Assembly: GCA_963169105.1 (NCBI GenBank)
Contig: OY720640.1
Span: forward strand, 114,128,085 to 114,192,084
Direction of reading: 5' to 3'
DNA: 64,000 nucleotides
Source: Ceriagrion tenellum
Taxonomy: Eukaryota; Arthropoda; Insecta; Odonata; Coenagrionidae
Of this stretch, positions 1 to 11,935 are shown piece by piece. Positions within the stretch are counted from its first letter, which is position 1. Every line of letters begins with the position of its first letter. Below the pieces are notes generated by a model, which was given only the letters and a program-made list of their open reading frames with translations, searched no databases and had not been told where the DNA came from. Position numbers and translations under genes: made by a program.

Positions 1-562
1 GAATACCTAAATATGAGCAATAAGGTAAGTCCTTTTGAAAAATCTGAGTATATCCTTAAGTATGCTCAATCGCTAAGAAAAATGTCCTAGTTTATTTTTG
101 TAAACTTTATACTTCTTAACACCTTTAACGTATCTCACCCCAGAATATCGCCCTTTAGCTCGATCTCGCATTCAACTCCCGACCGTGAGTAGAACGTGAA
201 GCACTTCCGTCTTAATTAAGGGCGTGGTTGGTTCGTCCTTGCGGATGGAGTTTTAGGTGTGGACGCCGAAAGGTGGCATCGTAAAAATGGGAAGTTTATC
301 ACCAGGTGGTCGAGGATAGTCGGCGGGGGTGCTTTTGGTCGAATGGGAAGGGAGGATAGGAAAGAGGAGGGTATCGTTGGCCAGCATTGTTGCAAGGGAG
401 AATCACGGAGTTTTTGTGGCTTATTAGGAATTAGACGGCTGGAGTTGTCGTTTACGCCTATTTCTAGGTACCCTGCAAATATCAGCAATGGAGTGTGGCT
501 GAAGGTCCACATCAGGAATGCTCTGGCTAAATACACCAGTGTAATGGGTATCATATCCATCA
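1..562. other. no recognisable gene
   Basis: Two overlapping opposite-strand open frames occupy 216-624, but neither shows a domain, a biased composition or splice-supported structure, and they mirror each other. I see nothing else here before the MITE. Confidence 0.5.
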
Positions 563-856
563 CTCTTGGGCAGGGGAGATCACAGGAATTTAGTTCGGAG
601 GGGGGGGGGGGAGACTACCATTAAATTATGGCAATTTTCAGTCATCCTAAAAAAATTATAATACTGTTACATCATAATATCTATATAATAATGAACATGA
701 TAATAACTATTATACTTTTCAGATCAGTGATCGGAGTGTTTAATGTTGTAGTTGATAACTACGTCTAGTTGTTGAAATTACTTGGTAAAACCCAAAATTT
801 TCGGGGGGGATGCATCCCCTTTATCCCCCCCCACTGGGATCGCCCCTGCTCTTGGA
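563..856. mobile_element. hAT-type MITE with 8-bp target duplication
   Basis: A 278-bp element at 571-848 begins CAGGGGAGATCACAG and ends, read on the other strand, CAGGGGCGATCCCAG, giving imperfect terminal inverted repeats (13 of 16 positions). CAGGGGCG-type ends are typical of hAT transposons. Immediately outside lie CTCTTGGG (563-570) and CTCTTGGA (849-856), an 8-bp target duplication with one mismatch, which is the hAT duplication length. There is no transposase reading frame, so it must have been mobilised in trans. Internal G-runs follow the left end and C-runs precede the right end. The family is inferred from ends and duplication length only. Confidence 0.8.
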
Positions 857-2456
857 TTGGCAGCCCTTGTAGTATTAACAATGCCATGGCAACGAGGAGT
901 TTGTTTAAAAAGGGAGATAACGCGGGGGGCCAGGGTCGAGTCAGGAGGTAAACGTGAGTGATAGTAAAATTTTGTGGAAGGAACAAGAAGTGTGAGACTG
1001 TGTTGAGTGAGTGAGTCGAATGTGAGACGGTGTTAAAGGAAGTGTGTATTATTGAATATTAAAAAGGGGTTAAAAACTAGTGTAAAATTATAAAGAAATA
1101 AAACGAGTGTTACGCCAGTATATTATTATTATCTATTTTACTATGTGTACTGTTATATTAAGTAACGTACATCAATGGAGACTTCATGTATAGTATTTCG
1201 CCGGTCAGTTTTCTTTTAAACTTGTTTCATACGGGTGATCAAAATGATAACATTTTATCATTAAATTAGAGATTGTCATGCATAAACTTAAATTGGCATC
1301 CATTGCAGTAAATATCATTGATAAATAAACTGCCAAATGCCTAAAAAATTTATTGCTACCGATTTATGAAAGGCGATTGCTAAACTAAGAAATGGACTAA
1401 GACAGTTTTCTCAGAGAAGTTCAGTTAGACCACATCCCCAGTGCCAGCAAGCCTTTGTGAATCTCCGAATAAAGACGTAAAGGAAAAGCGTAAGGGCAAT
1501 TCCATATTAACTGACGTTACATTTATGCACATATTCTGAAATATGAATTTCATTAAATCCTATCCTTATAGCACTGGAGTTACACAAATTTATGTGAAGA
1601 CTGACTATAGACCAAATAATATTTGGACATGATTCGGATCATATTGAATAATGCCAGAGCTTATTGCACTGTTGAGTTGTGGTGGTAACTGACGTAGCAT
1701 AAAAAGACATCCATGTATGACCATTATAAACAAAGTAAAAATTCTCTAAATGTATGAGCATTATTATAACCATATCTGAAACACTTAAGTATATTTATGC
1801 AGCACAATTATTAAAGAACTGCAGCAACATATTCTACTTCACAACCAGCGAAGTTATGTAAATCAATAGTAACTGACGTAACAGCAATGCGTAACTGACC
1901 TTAACCTGTGTGAAGCACTTAAATACTATACATTACACATAACTGACATATTAAATATAATTTATCACCAAATGGAAGAAGTGGAGATAGTTGGGTTTAA
2001 GTGTTAGGCAGATGATGATAACCAGTAAAAAAAACACTATTATCATTTTCTCATGAAGAAATTTATATCACACTTTTCATGCCCTTTTACTATGGAATCG
2101 CCCATAAGTAAAGTCTTCAAGATACTAAATAATGTAGAAAATAAAATTATCCTTGATATTTTAATTGAGATAAGTTGTTAATTAAGATGGGATGTCATTG
2201 AGCTCAAGTACAACGTCGACTTTACCCACTTAGGGTCGGGGTTAAATTGAATGTACCTATTGCAACTAATATGGTTCCATGTTATACGAGGAAAAAAGTG
2301 ACATTTCTCCTACCTCATGCCTGCTAACATTTCTACCGCAATAGATTGGCTCTAGCAAAATTTGTCGAACTTCCAGCAAAGAATACTGTGCTTTAAACTG
2401 GCACATAAGAATTAGCCTTTATTTTTCCCTTTGGTCAGTTAGATTTTACCACCGTC
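857..2456. other. AT-rich DNA, nothing recognised
   Basis: No open frame above noise, no RNA gene and no clear repeat structure was seen in this stretch. Confidence 0.5.
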
Positions 2457-2651
2457 ATTCCTTTAACAATTCTCTCCATTGTTTTCGGGTTAGCTGCGTC
2501 AAGTTTTAGAAAAACTTAACTTTTTAACTTAAGTTTTTAACTTAAGCTTTTAACTTAAGTTTTTAAAACTTGACGCAGCTAACCCGAAAACAATGGAGAG
2601 AACTGCAATCCAGCGCTGCGAAAGCCTCAAACAGAAATTCCTTTAACAATT
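2457..2651. mobile_element. foldback element flanked by 15-bp direct repeat
   Basis: Positions 2471-2508 and 2564-2601 are perfect 38-nt inverted repeats separated by an AT-rich spacer made of repeated CTTAAG-like units. The same 15-mer ATTCCTTTAACAATT occurs at 2457-2471 and 2637-2651, which looks like a long target-site duplication around the insertion. About 35 nt of unique sequence lies between the right arm and the right direct repeat. The arm contains CATTGTTTTCGGGTT, also found in the foldback at 21.8 kb. No coding capacity. It may be a cruciform-forming nonautonomous element; the class is unknown. Confidence 0.65.
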
Positions 2652-4365
2652 TGGCAATATAGCTAAGATTATCGTGACCACTGTTTTAGAAATCTTGTGT
2701 CTTTTCGCCGTAACCAATCGATTTTCTTAGACTTGACCTACTTCGTGCGGGTAACCTATACTGGAATAGTGGCATTCAAAAGTTGAAAATTGTCGAGGGC
2801 TCTGATGTTCACATTCAAGGACTTTCCGAGGCTCAACTGCGTCCAGTTCTTACTGAATATAGCCCCCTGGTGTCCAAACTCACCTCAACACACGTCCCTT
2901 GGTTGGCTTAAAAGGTTTTACATGTGAAATTAATTCGGAATAACAAAAGACGCGCGCTGCGGAATGGAGACGGGTGGCAAGTAAGGTAATGGGAGTGGCA
3001 AAAGGGAGTGGATGGGATGGGGGTGAGTTGGAATGGTAGGTGGGCGTGCCTTGAAATCGGGTGACGGCTAATGAAGATGTTTATCACCTGTTAACGGCTG
3101 GCCTGTGAAGGGATGCGTGGGAGAGCGCGCTCCGGGAAATTAGCCACGAGACCCAAACTGCTAATTTAGCGGAGTGATGCGGGACAATAGGCGGGCGTGA
3201 GTGACTGGCTTTAAATCATCAAGGTTCTATTCGGATCACTTGGCCACCGAATGACAGTGGCCCTAGCACGCAAGGTCAGCATCAAATCGTACATAGCCAC
3301 GACGCATATCAATGGAAGCAGTCAATTTTGTTTTAATGAAAATCACTTCTCTTCCTGGCTCATGTTTCAATATTTGCATTAACTTCTGCTTATTTCATGC
3401 ATCAATGATTGGTAGTAATTTTCACATCAATTTTTTGCTAGAATTTCAGTCTATATAGATTTATTTTTCACGGATGATTTCTATTTTGTACAGCTCGAAA
3501 TCATCAACTTCGCTTTAAATATTTCATCATAAAACGAAAGCTGATAAGGAAGAAAACTTAAGTATAACTTATAGTTTTTTCTGAATAACGCGGTATAAAT
3601 TAACTATATTTCAAAGTGAATTTGGCTCCCATATCTCAGTATTGTTTCGTCGTGTATTGGTTCAAGGAGGATTAAGAGGGGACTGCCGTCCTTACCGTTG
3701 TGATACCTAAAAAATTGGCCATTAAGTCTTACAGACCCCTGGAAAGTAGCTGTTTGCACCCACTCCCAAAAGACGACGTTAATCCACCAGCAGATAAGTA
3801 AGCGGTGTTACTGTTTGTCGACTTCGAAGTGCTATATGTTCAGTGATATGTAGTGATACATTCGGCGAAGACAACTAAGGAAAAGAGGATTAATGGGCAT
3901 CCCGTTATCTCTTTAATTAATGCGTCTATTATCAAATGCGTTAAACTTGCATTTTTGCTTTCCCAAAGAACACCGTTACGCGACTGATGACTTCATATGC
4001 GCTTGGGGACTTAAAGGTTTGTTAAAGATGCGAGCCCTATCCATTTCCTTTCTACCTTGAAAGCTACTCTTTTGGTTCTGTTGTATGGTATTTTGCGATA
4101 GGCAGTGAAATTCCTTACATGACTGGAGAACGCTGCATTTTCCTCTTTATCAAATTGAAATCTTATCGCCAACGTTAAATAACCGGTCACAAACGTCAAT
4201 TTAGTTCACAAAATTTTCTACCTTCCGATACGGAATTTTATGTGTCAACATCGTCTGTACGGGTAGATGACATGTGCTGCCGTCTTCTTCCCCTTTCGCT
4301 GCGGCCTCGAAATAATGCCACAGAGCTTCACTTACCTGGTCTACTTGCATATTGTATACTTGTAT
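2652..4365. other. non-coding; GC-richer patch at 2.94-3.22 kb
   Basis: No gene seen. The part at 2940-3220 is richer in G and CpG than its surroundings, with several GTGGG and GGAATGG motifs, and could be a conserved non-coding or regulatory block. That is only a composition argument. Open frames at 4011-4199 and 4201-4422 are unrecognised and short. Confidence 0.35.
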
Positions 4366-4894
4366 ACAAATCTTCTTGGAATTACCATAACTTCTGATAT
4401 ATCGTGGGGAACACACATACAAAACATATGTGGCGAAGCATTAGAGAAACTAGGTTTTGTTAAACGTACAATAGGAAGGTCCTCGGATGAAAAAGTCAAA
4501 GAGAGATGCTACTTCGCTCTGGTAAGACCACACCTCGAATACGCCGCGAACATTTGGGACCCTAGTCAAATAGATTTAACTAAAAAATTATAAAATACAA
4601 TGGAAAGCAGCGCGTTTCGTTCAAAACTGCTACGAGCATACATATAGTGTCTCACAACTTTTGGAGGGATTAAGGTGGGAGCCCCTAGAGACTCAGAGGC
4701 TTCACGCTAGGCTTAGGTTGCTTGAGAAATGTAGAACTGATATTTTTCAGTATAACAAGAAGTGACCTAAATATAAATTGAGCTCAACTAAATACACTCC
4801 TATAATACATGCCACGATTTCATCTTTAAAAAACGTACACCTTTACACGGCTGGTGACTTAACGCCTCCTGCCACACCCCCATGTAGATGTAGA
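4366..4894 (+). pseudogene. CR1/Jockey-like LINE 3' fragment (RT C-terminal region)
   Basis: The translation reads LLGITITSDISWGTHIQN, then KERCYFALVRPHLEYAA and IWDP, which is the conserved region downstream of the catalytic RT palm in many arthropod non-LTR retrotransposons. The frame stays open to 4593. Frameshifts follow, after which sequence matching LEGLRWEPLETQRLHARLRLLEK can still be read in pieces. The 3' end finishes in ATGTAGATGTAG, the same simple tail seen on the copies at 43.3, 48.4 and 62.05 kb. It is 5' truncated, lacking endonuclease and palm, and is dead. CR1/L2 versus Jockey affiliation cannot be settled by eye. Confidence 0.8.
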
Positions 4895-4912
4895 TATATA
4901 TTGGAAATTTAA

Positions 4913-4987
4913 GTTCTCTCTCTCTCCCTCTCTGTCTCTCCCCCCCTCTCACCCTCTCTCTCTCTATCTCGCTCTCTCTCTCTCTTG
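4913..4987. repeat. (CT)n microsatellite
   Basis: An imperfect CT dinucleotide run with short C-runs directly follows the LINE tail. The 94-residue minus-strand frame across it (4800-5084) is an artefact, rich in RE dipeptides coded by the repeat. Confidence 0.9.
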
Positions 4988-5283
4988 CGCTCCATACGCC
5001 AACCGTGCTGCAAAACGGTTGCATGATTGTGGTTAAGACTTTTCGATTATATAGTTTGAAATTACAGTCCACCATTTTTTCCATTATTAGTGTTTTATTT
5101 AAAAACGGATATCGGGGTTGGTGTCAGCGGGTTCCGGTAAATTTGTAGAGCGGAATTATATTGCTTGAACACAGGACAGCATGTATGGACACTGGACGGA
5201 ATGTGATTAGATATCATGAATAATTATGACCTTAATACATAATAAATATTCAGGCTTCACTTGGTGGAACAACATTGCAATGA

Positions 5284-5389
5284 TTTGTAAATAAATTTAC
5301 TTTGTAATATTCCTCAATGATTTTTATTATTCCGACCTAGTTTTCGACACAAGTAAAGTGGAATATTACAAAGTGAATTTATTTATAAC
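5284..5389 (-). repeat. foldback with hammerhead 3'-half relic
   Basis: Inverted repeats of 30 nt at 5284-5313 and 5360-5389 (about 27 matches) enclose a short loop. Read on the minus strand, the loop contains GTGTC-GAAA followed by ACTAGGTC, which matches the 3' half of a hammerhead ribozyme: end of stem II, GAAA, short stem III, cleavage C. The CUGANGA half is missing. The outer arms would form a long stem I, the same arrangement as at 52.86 kb. The foldback is directly visible; the ribozyme reading is tentative. Confidence 0.45.
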
Positions 5390-5559
5390 TTGAAGATTTT
5401 TCGAGTCAAAACGACAATTAGTAGATAATGATAAAAAGATAATGAATTATGTGTGACCAACCTAAAGTAGACACAATTCATAAGGAACAGCTAAACTTAA
5501 TCAGCAGTACATTGTAGATGCTTTCAATCTGAGTGATGGGGAGTCCAGTTATGGGGGAG

Positions 5560-5880
5560 AAAACAGAGATGCGTTGAAGGTAGTGGCCCAAGCCAAGGAA
5601 AAGAGTCTCTTGAAAGCCAAATAGTCAAGCCAAGGAAATGAGCCTATTCACAGCCAGACAGTCAAGCTTGGATATAAAAAAAGTAATGTATTATGGCGTG
5701 TATGAAGAGCGTGCTCTTATACAGCTGTGAAGCTTGGACAGTGCAGAGGGGAGAGGAGTTGCAGCCGTGAGACACCAGCTTTGGGTTGGTGGCCTCGAAG
5801 AGACATTAATCCTGTGTGGCTTGCATGCTGTTTCCGTTAAAAGTGTACGTATTCGTCAGAAGGCGATGTCAGGTTGATAA
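5560..5880 (+). pseudogene. possible RTE-like LINE fragment
   Basis: One frame gives VLLYSCEAWTV near 5706-5740, resembling the VLLYGSEAWTL motif downstream of the RT in RTE-like elements, as seen more clearly at 60.8-61.3 kb. Nearby sequence is broken by stops and a local duplication of an AAGCCAAGGAAA unit. The match is short, so I give it modest weight. Confidence 0.4.
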
Positions 5881-8711
5881 GAAGAGAAACGCCCGCGGTG
5901 CCCCCGAAGAAAGCAGTCTATCAGTACCTCCTAGACCTCTACCCAATGAGATAAAATGCGCAATTTTTTTCCTCCATTTCTCCAAAATATAACCGTGGAG
6001 GCTCTTTTCAATGTTTTTATCTAAAAAATCTCCATAGCGGAGTGGATGCGGCTACAATCCATTCCACAAACTTGCGGCGCCACCTTACTCCCAGGCGGGT
6101 TGCACCAGACTCGACCGCGCGATCGAAAAACTGATGTGAAATTCGGCGTCGCTAACGATCGCAGCATGACTCATTGGATTCGATCTGTGAAAGCTTTTGT
6201 AAAGTTTTCCCATATAAGTTACTTTGTGATGCTTGGCGGTGAAATTAACTATTTCTCTACATTTATTTAAAAAATGACCAAAAATGAGGGTCCGGCATTT
6301 TGTTTAATATCTTTGGTACATAATTACAAATATGTAAGTAAACTATATTAAAATAAAGATAAAAAACTGTCCCATCCAATTACTTCACTTTTTATTCCAA
6401 TTCTTTACCCATAAAAGTTTAGGAAGGGCTTGATTTTGAAGATTTCGTGATAAAATTGAGTTTAGAACCTTTTTGCGAACTTTGTGCAACTTTGACCTCT
6501 TGCAAATTGTTGAGTATTAATAAAAATGTCTTGCATCATCGCATGCACAGGTCTTTTGAAAATATTTATGCAAAGTTGCAGCTTTCTGGCTTGAAAAAAT
6601 TACTTTTTGAATTTTGGCCTGCTTTTTTCGATTTCAGCCCACTGTGCGATGGTCCGTAAAAACTCAAGAGAAGGTGAAAAAAACTGTATGGATTCATTGT
6701 GCAGACAGAATATCCTTTAAAAACAACAAATTGAAATGAAGTAAATGAGATTTATAATGGCGGAAGACCATAGATGGAATACATCAGACAAACCATGAAA
6801 TACAACGACGGGAAGGTATCAAACGAATGGTAACAGGCTCGATTTGGTGGAAAAAACAGATGCACATATTGGAGGAACAATCTTCGTACTTTCCACAAAC
6901 TTTGATTATGCTGCCACGACGCACGTTTCACCTCACTGCTGTGTATCACAATGTGTGGTAAATGCGACGCATTTCACCAGTATATTAAAAGGTAGTGGAA
7001 ATGATAACATTGTCATTTCTCCATGGGATATTGAAATAAGGTTCTATCGAAATGATGAGCTGAGTATAGTTTCGAGAAGAGATTTGTTGCAAACCAAATA
7101 TCGGGTTTTTAATAATAACGATATTATAATCCGCCCTTCAATGCACACTTCCGACCATGGTTTGAGCAATGAATTGTTATTTTTATGGTCGTCGACATTA
7201 AAAGTTGTAAATGCTTTGGATTTCGATCTTTAAAAATGGTAAATATTTGCTGAAATAATGGATGATCATAAATAATGGAGATAATCAATTCTTTTCAATT
7301 TTTCATTAAATATCAATTTGTTTTAAAAAGCTGAGTCTGATTCAGTCCATAAGTTATTTAATAAATTATTGCAAATCATCGTATTGGTTATTAAACATTT
7401 TGATTTTCTCCTACTTCCAATATTTTGTGATAAATGTTTCACCACTGCTTTTACTTCAATTGCCACATCTTACGAAAATTACGAATATCTTACAGCTTTA
7501 CTGCACTTGAAGATTTTTCACATTGTAGCAGATGCTTCTCAACGGGAGCCAATACATATCATCGACCGTTATCATGCCTCTTCCGATGGGCCAATGTTGA
7601 GGGATGAGTTTTTCTCCGTAAGAAATATTTCCCTCTTGTTCTCCTTCATGTTTGAACGTGCTTTTCTTTACAGCCAGGGATTGATTCTTATTCCCTTCTC
7701 GTGGAAGGAATACAGTTGATGTGCCATTCGCACGCTAGCCTCTCTAAGGAAATACTCCTGACTCACCCATCTCACCCCTCGTACGAATCCTGATCTTCTA
7801 ATCATCTTCTAATCCTCTTCGCCCCTTCTCTCCCTCTGCCTTTAAGCCCCCCTAATTTTCTTTGATGCCCAGCAAAGCAAAAGGTGGGCAAGTCAAGACA
7901 ATTGGAACTCACGAACCTCCATCTCATGCATTCCCGGCTTTGCTTCCGGCTACCAATTCAATACGGAAGCAGAAATTCTGAGCTTCTCCTCCCTGTCTCA
8001 TTCCCTTAGGTAGTATTCGATCCTCACCGGCTGAGAAATATCCTGGGGCCTGCAATCTGCCTCTGCGGGACCCTACTACTCCCACCAATCCAAACACGCA
8101 GCTGAGGATTCCAACAATTTCCTGGTCACGTACTGCCGATCTACCGATGTCCGCTCGACGTCACGCCAGAGGTGGGAGAAGGTGGGTGAAATGGAAGGGC
8201 CAAATACGAGCGCATATAGGCTCGGGGGTAAGGGGGAGGGACTGCTCTGCAGGAAGGGGAGTTGCAATGCATCTCCGCTATCGATAGCAGGTGAAACCCC
8301 GGACGTTAATGCGATTATCCGGAACCAGAAGCGTGGAGATAATTTACGGCGCCTCCAAAGTCCTCGCTTTCGTGGATGTGTTCTTTTTAAAGGGCGTATT
8401 ATTTACCGATTGTATGTGCTATTCATAATTCTACGGTAGTTTTGATTATGAGTGCAATAATTAAGGAGCTTGAATAGAGTAAGAATAATTTAAAAAAATT
8501 GATTTTTCCAATGAACGACGAGAGTCCATTAAGGCTTCCTTTGAGATCTTATAATTTGGTTTGTCAACTAGTCTCTCTAATGCTTTCTTTTGCATGCCAC
8601 GTTTAACTAACAGTAAAATTTGAGCACAATTCTTGTGTCCATATGAATTTGTGTATCATCAGAAATCCTAAGAAATGAATGTGATATGCTAAATCCTAAA
8701 AAAAATGTGTG
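5881..8711. other. no recognised gene; two unassigned open frames
   Basis: The longest frames are 6844-7233 (+, 129 residues) and 7369-7719 (+, 116 residues, hydrophobic start). Neither shows a domain I recognise, neighbouring exons or convincing splice sites, so both may be chance. The rest is AT-rich with a C-rich pyrimidine patch around 7.80-7.86 kb. Confidence 0.3.
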
Positions 8712-9122
8712 AAACCCTAAGATTGGTTGACTGCAGCCCTCCAATCTTTTCTATCTGATGCTAAGGGTCTTACTACCTCATAGCTCTTCATGTATACTAT
8801 CCTCTTTATTTGGTCCATGAACTTATTCCTAGGTCTTCTTCTGGGAATATTTTTCTCTTTTTTACCTTCAATTATGGTTTTAATGAACCCATTGTGTCAA
8901 GGGTGCGTCCAATCCAACTGGTCTTCTTTTTTGTACATTGTTTCTTGTAGTCCTTTCAGCATGTACCCTTATTAAACCTCATAATTTCTTATTTTACCCG
9001 TCCATTTTATCTTCAGCATCATCCCCAGCACATGGTTTTGAAAGCGTCTAGTCTGATTTGGTCTGTTTTTTCAATGGCCTTCGCTCCATAGAGTGTAAAC
9101 TTTCGTGTTGAGCGTGGTACTC
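8712..9122 (-). pseudogene. RTE-like LINE 3' fragment
   Basis: On the minus strand this matches the same 3' region as the copies at 48.1 and 61.2 kb: a piece around YGAKAIEKTDQIRLDAF, a WTK piece corresponding to FMDRIK, and the common end CCTAAGATTGGTTGACTGCAG read on the plus strand. Frames are broken repeatedly. The region downstream of the RT palm is all that remains, as expected for a 5'-truncated LINE insertion. Confidence 0.7.
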
Positions 9123-9709
9123 TATGGATCGGAAATTATGTAATTACAAAGAAACCAATACTTATAATTTTCTTTAACATTGGTGTAATTTAGTTTAAAG
9201 CATGTTGGAAAAATTTCAACTCCTGACCGGTAAATGCAGTTTTTATTTGCTAGTGCTTCAATAGAAGTAGTTATGTAGCTTGGTTAAATTATGTACCTAA
9301 AAAAGTAGCAAAAACATTCCTTTCACACACATTTCAGGTGGCTTGAAGGGTATCCTGTTAGTTTATAATGACATTAAGGGAGCAGTATAATAAAAAAGGA
9401 AACAGAAAACTGTTAATTGAGAAGTAAAAATGTGTAAATCAATGAATATCCATGAGCTGATATTCTCACCATCATCATCAACAACAGTCAATAATCCGAA
9501 GATTCGATCGCCGCATACAGTTCTCCACTCCACGGCCCTTTCTTCTTAGTGCGCCAACCCCTCTACGTTTTTGCACTTAAGTCTACATTATCAAACCTCA
9601 TTAATTATCGCTTGAAATTCAGCGTATTTCTGTTGTTTGTATTCCTATATATCTTCCGCGTTTGTATTAAGGCGTATTTTGGTCCTCCTCTCTCGAGAAT
9701 AAACGCAAT
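9123..9709. other. non-coding; short CATCAT run
   Basis: A short CATCATCATCA tract at about 9470-9481 could be a LINE or SINE tail, followed by an unassigned segment rich in CCTC. No gene recognised. Confidence 0.3.
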
Positions 9710-10070
9710 CGGGATATAACTGGCAAAGCTTTTTGTAAATTGGGATTTGTTAAAAGACTACGGAGGAAGTTCGGCGATAAACTCAGAGAAATCAGCTACT
9801 CCTCCCTTGTTAGACCTCACTTCAAATTCACTACAAGTATTTGCGATCCTCATAAGAGACTTAAATACAGAGTTTGAACGCGCGCTGAGAAGATCATCAA
9901 GATATATGAATGGCTGAAAGACGTTGAGATAGCCTCATTGGTGTTAATGGCCTCTTACAACGACTGGAATGGGAAACGCTTTCAGAGCTTCGATTAAAAT
10001 GTATACTTAGTCTTTTATGCAAATTAAAAACCAATTGTAATTCTGACGAAGATATTAATATCTAACGAAC
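9710..10070 (+). pseudogene. diverged LINE fragment, RT C-terminal region
   Basis: Joined over frame changes, pieces such as KLGFVKRL, SYSSLVRPHF and ICDPHKRLK parallel KLGFVKRTI, CYFALVRPHLEY and IWDP in the LINE fragment at 4.4 kb. This appears to be a more diverged member of the same clade. It is frame-broken and truncated at both ends. Confidence 0.6.
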
Positions 10071-10257
10071 TACAGCATAGCACGGAAGATCAGGTCATGA
10101 TAACGAAATTAAGGAAAGAGACCGCAGAACAGAGGATTCAATTGCCATTTTTCTCGCCATCAATAAGAGACCATTATTTCCGTCAATTTTCTGCCAGACT
10201 TTGAAGTAGGGTAGTTGACCGATAGAGTGGGTGATTAGTTGTTTTGCTCCCTAATTC

Positions 10258-10554
10258 TTAATTCTTAATCGGACTCGTAGTACTTACTGCAAGTTTCGCA
10301 TGAACCCTGCATGACTGTTGCATCTCTTTCATGAAGTTGGAGTATTCATCAATACAAATAGTGTCTGTGGCATTGGTAACATACCTAAAGTGCTGTGTAT
10401 GCTGGTAAAGTTTACTTTTATGTAATAGTGCATGTTGGCGATAACTCATCCTCTGCCAAACATCCTTGAGATGACTTGCAGGGTAATAAGTAGATGTCAT
10501 TTCACCTTCAGTTATTTTTTTCAATCTTGGAAATATGTTTGTAACTTCCTTCAC
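10258..10554 (-). other. unrecognised open frame, 98 residues
   Basis: The frame has a balanced, protein-like composition, including YPASHLKDVWQRMSY and YQHTQHFRYV, with no low-complexity bias. I do not recognise a family and see no partner exon. It could be a fragment of a transposase or a host exon, or a chance frame. Confidence 0.2.
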
Positions 10555-11261
10555 TCATTTCTTCTTTCAAGCGCCTCATTATACACACTTTTATCCTCAA
10601 CAGAACGCTTTTCTTATACTCCCGGATATAGAAATTAACCTCGGTATTTTCAACTATTTATCCAGCATTTATTTTTGGCAAGAGTTTCTCATGTCATAGA
10701 ATTTTTCCTATCAGCCTACGAATTTTCCTTTATATAGTATTCACTGAGGTAAATCTGCTCCCAAATATTTTGCAACACTTGCTGGTGACAAGTTTTTCCA
10801 ATTCTTTGCTTTTAAACATTCTTCTATAATTCCGAATTTTCTTTCATTAAAATGATATTCACTCTTCTGGAATCGTATCAGATAATCAAGGAAAAAATGT
10901 GAAGTCACATAAAATACGCTCGCAAATGAGCAAAATTTTCGAAAATACTTCATAGTGTACTTTTCTTTTTCACAATCCTCATGAAAGCAATACCCGAAAA
11001 TATGTTTCGGTGGACGTAATTGAATAAAATGTTGAAAAAGACCTAAAAATTCACCATCAGTAATTCTTACAGAATCATGCGAGTAAGAAAATTTGTCCTT
11101 GTGCCAGTAAGAAAATTTAAGAATGTATCTTTGTCAGAATGAAAATTTTTAATGCACGGCAGTCATTTTTAGGAGTCTTGATCCACAAAATGCAGCCGTA
11201 ACTTTTATAACTGGGAAAAAGTGCAGCTATTGGTCCCACAAAGAAATTCCTTCAACCGATG

Positions 11262-11417
11262 GAGAAGAAAATGACAATTTTACTTTGACTTGGAAGCTTT
11301 TCTTCGATAACTCTAGGGTTTCCCTCTTCGCAAGAATAGGATGAGAAAACAACCAGCTGACTTTGACTTTGACGCTTTTGTCCAATAATTCTACAGTTGT
11401 TCTCATCGCAAGAATCA
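11262..11417. repeat. 78-bp tandem duplication, in frame on the minus strand
   Basis: Two imperfect 78-bp units, 11262-11339 and 11340-11417, share ACTTTGACTT, CTTCGATAA/CCAATAAT and CGCAAGAAT blocks. In the minus-strand frame 11227-11466 they become two 26-residue repeats, each beginning ILAM/ILAK and ending VKVSW/VKVKL plus FSHP/FSSP. Since 78 is a multiple of three, the frame is kept. This may be coincidence or a remnant of a repetitive protein exon. Confidence 0.55.
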
Positions 11418-11824
11418 CTATCGCATGGTGCTTGCGTCTAAGGGATTCATTTTCCATCGTTCTCAATTCTTTCCGATAATTGGAAGATCTTGCTTAGCGG
11501 TGCGCAGAGCTGTAACGAGGATGTGATCAGGGCGCGACTTCGATTTTCAATCAACTCCTTGACTTCCTCGTGTATGATACGAGAGCGAGGATATATTACC
11601 AGGAAAGAGTGAGGGTTCCACTTCATTTCTAATACCGTGCGTTCTTCCCTGTAATCATTCAGGCTTTAACGTAAGAACGACTTTGTGAAAAATAGAAACT
11701 AAAAATAGACCGGGAAAAACTACTTCAACAAATTGTCATAATAATAATAAAATAATATTAATATTATAATTTCTTTATATCTAACAGCGGAAGCCAGTTA
11801 CTAGATATATTATATATTGACGAT

Positions 11825-11935
11825 AATCACACAACCATCTCCAGGGAGGTGTAAATATCCTATCCAGGCGGGACTCGAACCCGCGACCTTTGGTTTGGCT
11901 GGTGAGGACTTTACCCCGCCGCCTCCGAGGCCGTC
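11825..11935 (-). mobile_element. tRNA-derived SINE
   Basis: On the minus strand a tRNA-like head runs from GAGGCGGCGGGGTAAAGTCC through a perfect B box GGTTCGAGTCC, followed by a SINE body ending near 11825. It is clearly the same family as the copy at 26.0 kb, sharing GGCGGGGTAAAGTCCTC, the B box and the region after it. Pol III promoter boxes are present but sequence drift suggests an old insertion. Confidence 0.75.

Noticed and set aside
216..624. Overlapping 115- and 121-residue open frames on opposite strands
   Set aside because: They mirror each other, show no domain, and the region has no splice or promoter support.
4800..5084. 94-residue frame with RE-rich segment
   Set aside because: Generated by translation of the CT microsatellite.
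8650..8680. TCATCAG box as another hammerhead (minus strand)
   Set aside because: No stem II or GAAA follows at a usable distance.
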